6,758 bases of DNA, from positions 1-6,758 of the forward strand of contig JAHHUF010000095.1 of assembly GCA_020024115.1 (NCBI GenBank), read 5' to 3'. The position numbers were made by a program, and so were the translations under genes. This document shows positions 5,907-6,758 of this stretch, one piece after another; position 1 is the first letter of the stretch; each line of letters opens with the position of its first letter. The notes under the pieces are model-generated. The model ran no database searches. It was not told where the DNA came from and saw only the letters and a list, made by a program, of their open reading frames with translations. The DNA is from Anaerofilum sp. Its GTDB lineage: Bacteria; Bacillota; Clostridia; Oscillospirales; Ruminococcaceae.

Positions 5907-6758
5907 CTAATTTGAATCTTCCAAATATTCCAGCCCATTGCAAACCTGCGAAAACAGTTCAGCCGCCTTTGTGCTTTTCTGCAATGTTTCATCCAACAGC
6001 ACAACAATGGTATATTTCGGTTTTTTGGCTGGCCAAAAGCCCGCAAACCAAATATCTGTCAATTCTTCTTTGTCTTTGTTGAACCGCCCTGTTTGTGCGG
6101 TTCCTGTCTTGCCGCCTGCTCCCCCAAAGGTTGGCAGTGCTTTGCTGCCCAGACCATTGTTTACCACTCCGCACAGCATATCTTTGATTTTGTTTGCTGT
6201 CTTTTTTGAAAAAATCTGTTTTTCTTGTTCAAAATACAGTGATGGCTGCAATACATCGGTTCCTTCGTCAATGAACCCTTTCACCAAAGTGGGTTGTTTG
6301 TATACCCCTTCATTGGCAAATACATTCATCATCGCTGCTACCTGTACCGGTGTTCCTGTCAGTTTCCCTTGCCCAAAGCTGAAGTTGGCAAGTTCACCGC
6401 TGGACTGCAATTCTTCAATTGTTGGCAAGCTGCCTTCCGCACTTTTTAAAGATGCCGCAAAATAAACCGACTCCCCGAACTTTGCTTCTTGGGCAATCTT
6501 CAGTGCTTTTTCTGCTCCCAGCCACTTGCCCAACTCCACAAAATAGCAGTTGCAGCTTTGCGCCTGAGCTTGTGCCATATTGATTTGTCCATGTGCAATG
6601 CCCATTGCACAACGATAAATCTGTCCATCCACATCAACCCAACCTTTGCAGTCATAAATTGCATTTTCGTCCCATCCTTCTTCCAAAGCTGCTGCTGCAA
6701 GCAAGGGTTTGAAGACTGAACCAACATTAAAGGCTGAAAAATTTCGATTGATTAAGGA
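5907..6758 (-). CDS. penicillin-binding protein, transpeptidase domain (5' end outside window)
   Basis: The frame is open from the right edge to a TAG at 5907-5909, giving 283 visible residues of the C-terminal catalytic domain. Penicillin-binding proteins cross-link peptidoglycan stem peptides outside the membrane and are acylated by beta-lactams. All three active-site motifs are present, numbered from the window edge: SVFK at 14-17 (catalytic S14, K17), SCN at 68-70 and KTGT at 217-220. GQGKLTGTP at about 129-137 is the usual transpeptidase GQG motif. The domain appears catalytically intact. The pattern AHGQINMAQAQAQSCNCYF around SCN resembles class B enzymes of the PbpA/SpoVD type in clostridia, but the N-terminal region that would decide the subclass (transmembrane anchor, dimerisation or PASTA domains) is not visible, so no symbol is given. 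The 38 bases between its stop and the alaS -35 hold no convincing terminator. Confidence 0.95.
   Translation of the reverse strand, partial: SLINRNFSAFNVGSVFKPLLAAAALEEGWDENAIYDCKGWVDVDGQIYRCAMGIAHGQINMAQAQAQSCNCYFVELGKWLGAEKALKIAQEAKFGESVYFAASLKSAEGSLPTIEELQSSGELANFSFGQGKLTGTPVQVAAMMNVFANEGVYKQPTLVKGFIDEGTDVLQPSLYFEQEKQIFSKKTANKIKDMLCGVVNNGLGSKALPTFGGAGGKTGTAQTGRFNKDKEELTDIWFAGFWPAKKPKYTIVVLLDETLQKSTKAAELFSQVCNGLEYLEDSN

Overview
The window reads as a chromosomal housekeeping segment of a low-to-moderate GC Gram-positive anaerobe, most likely a clostridial Firmicute (Bacillota; perhaps Oscillospiraceae-like). The basis is a T-box riboswitch in front of an aminoacyl-tRNA synthetase gene, strong AGGAGG-type ribosome binding sites, an alanyl-tRNA synthetase with a Cys-rich insert that I associate with clostridial enzymes, and the general codon and base composition. 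All genes lie on the minus strand. I see no insertion sequence, phage gene, CRISPR array, tRNA or rRNA.

In transcription order (right to left): (1) 6758-5907, the C-terminal catalytic part of a class B-like penicillin-binding protein whose 5' end is outside the window. (2) 5868-5583, a sigma-A type promoter and a complete T-box leader with a GCU (alanine) specifier, a textbook antiterminator and a competing intrinsic terminator. (3) 5512-2846, alaS. (4) 2845-2731, a 115-base spacer with two stem-loops. (5) 2730-2392, a HinT-like HIT-family hydrolase. (6) 2348-1806, a type I (Apt-like) phosphoribosyltransferase. (7) 1805 to the left edge, a ComEC/Rec2-type DNA-uptake channel protein whose 3' end is outside the window. 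Over the 600-odd codons visible this last frame is uninterrupted.

The alaS, HIT, phosphoribosyltransferase and comEC genes are co-directional with gaps of 115, 43 and 0 bases and no convincing terminator or internal promoter. They plausibly form one transcription unit started by the promoter at 5840-5868 and gated by the tRNA-Ala-sensing T-box. AlaRS makes alanyl-AMP and Ala-tRNA, HinT-type enzymes hydrolyse aminoacyl-AMP and AMP-N compounds, and Apt-like enzymes make nucleoside monophosphates. A link through adenylate metabolism is therefore possible, but it is inference.

The most notable observations are the apparently degenerate metallo-beta-lactamase region of ComEC (metal-ligand positions replaced), the placement of a DNA-uptake gene behind an alanine T-box, and a perfect 6-base complementarity that could hide the T-box specifier codon. 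I do not see a wholly new system; most of the window is ordinary core-genome content.
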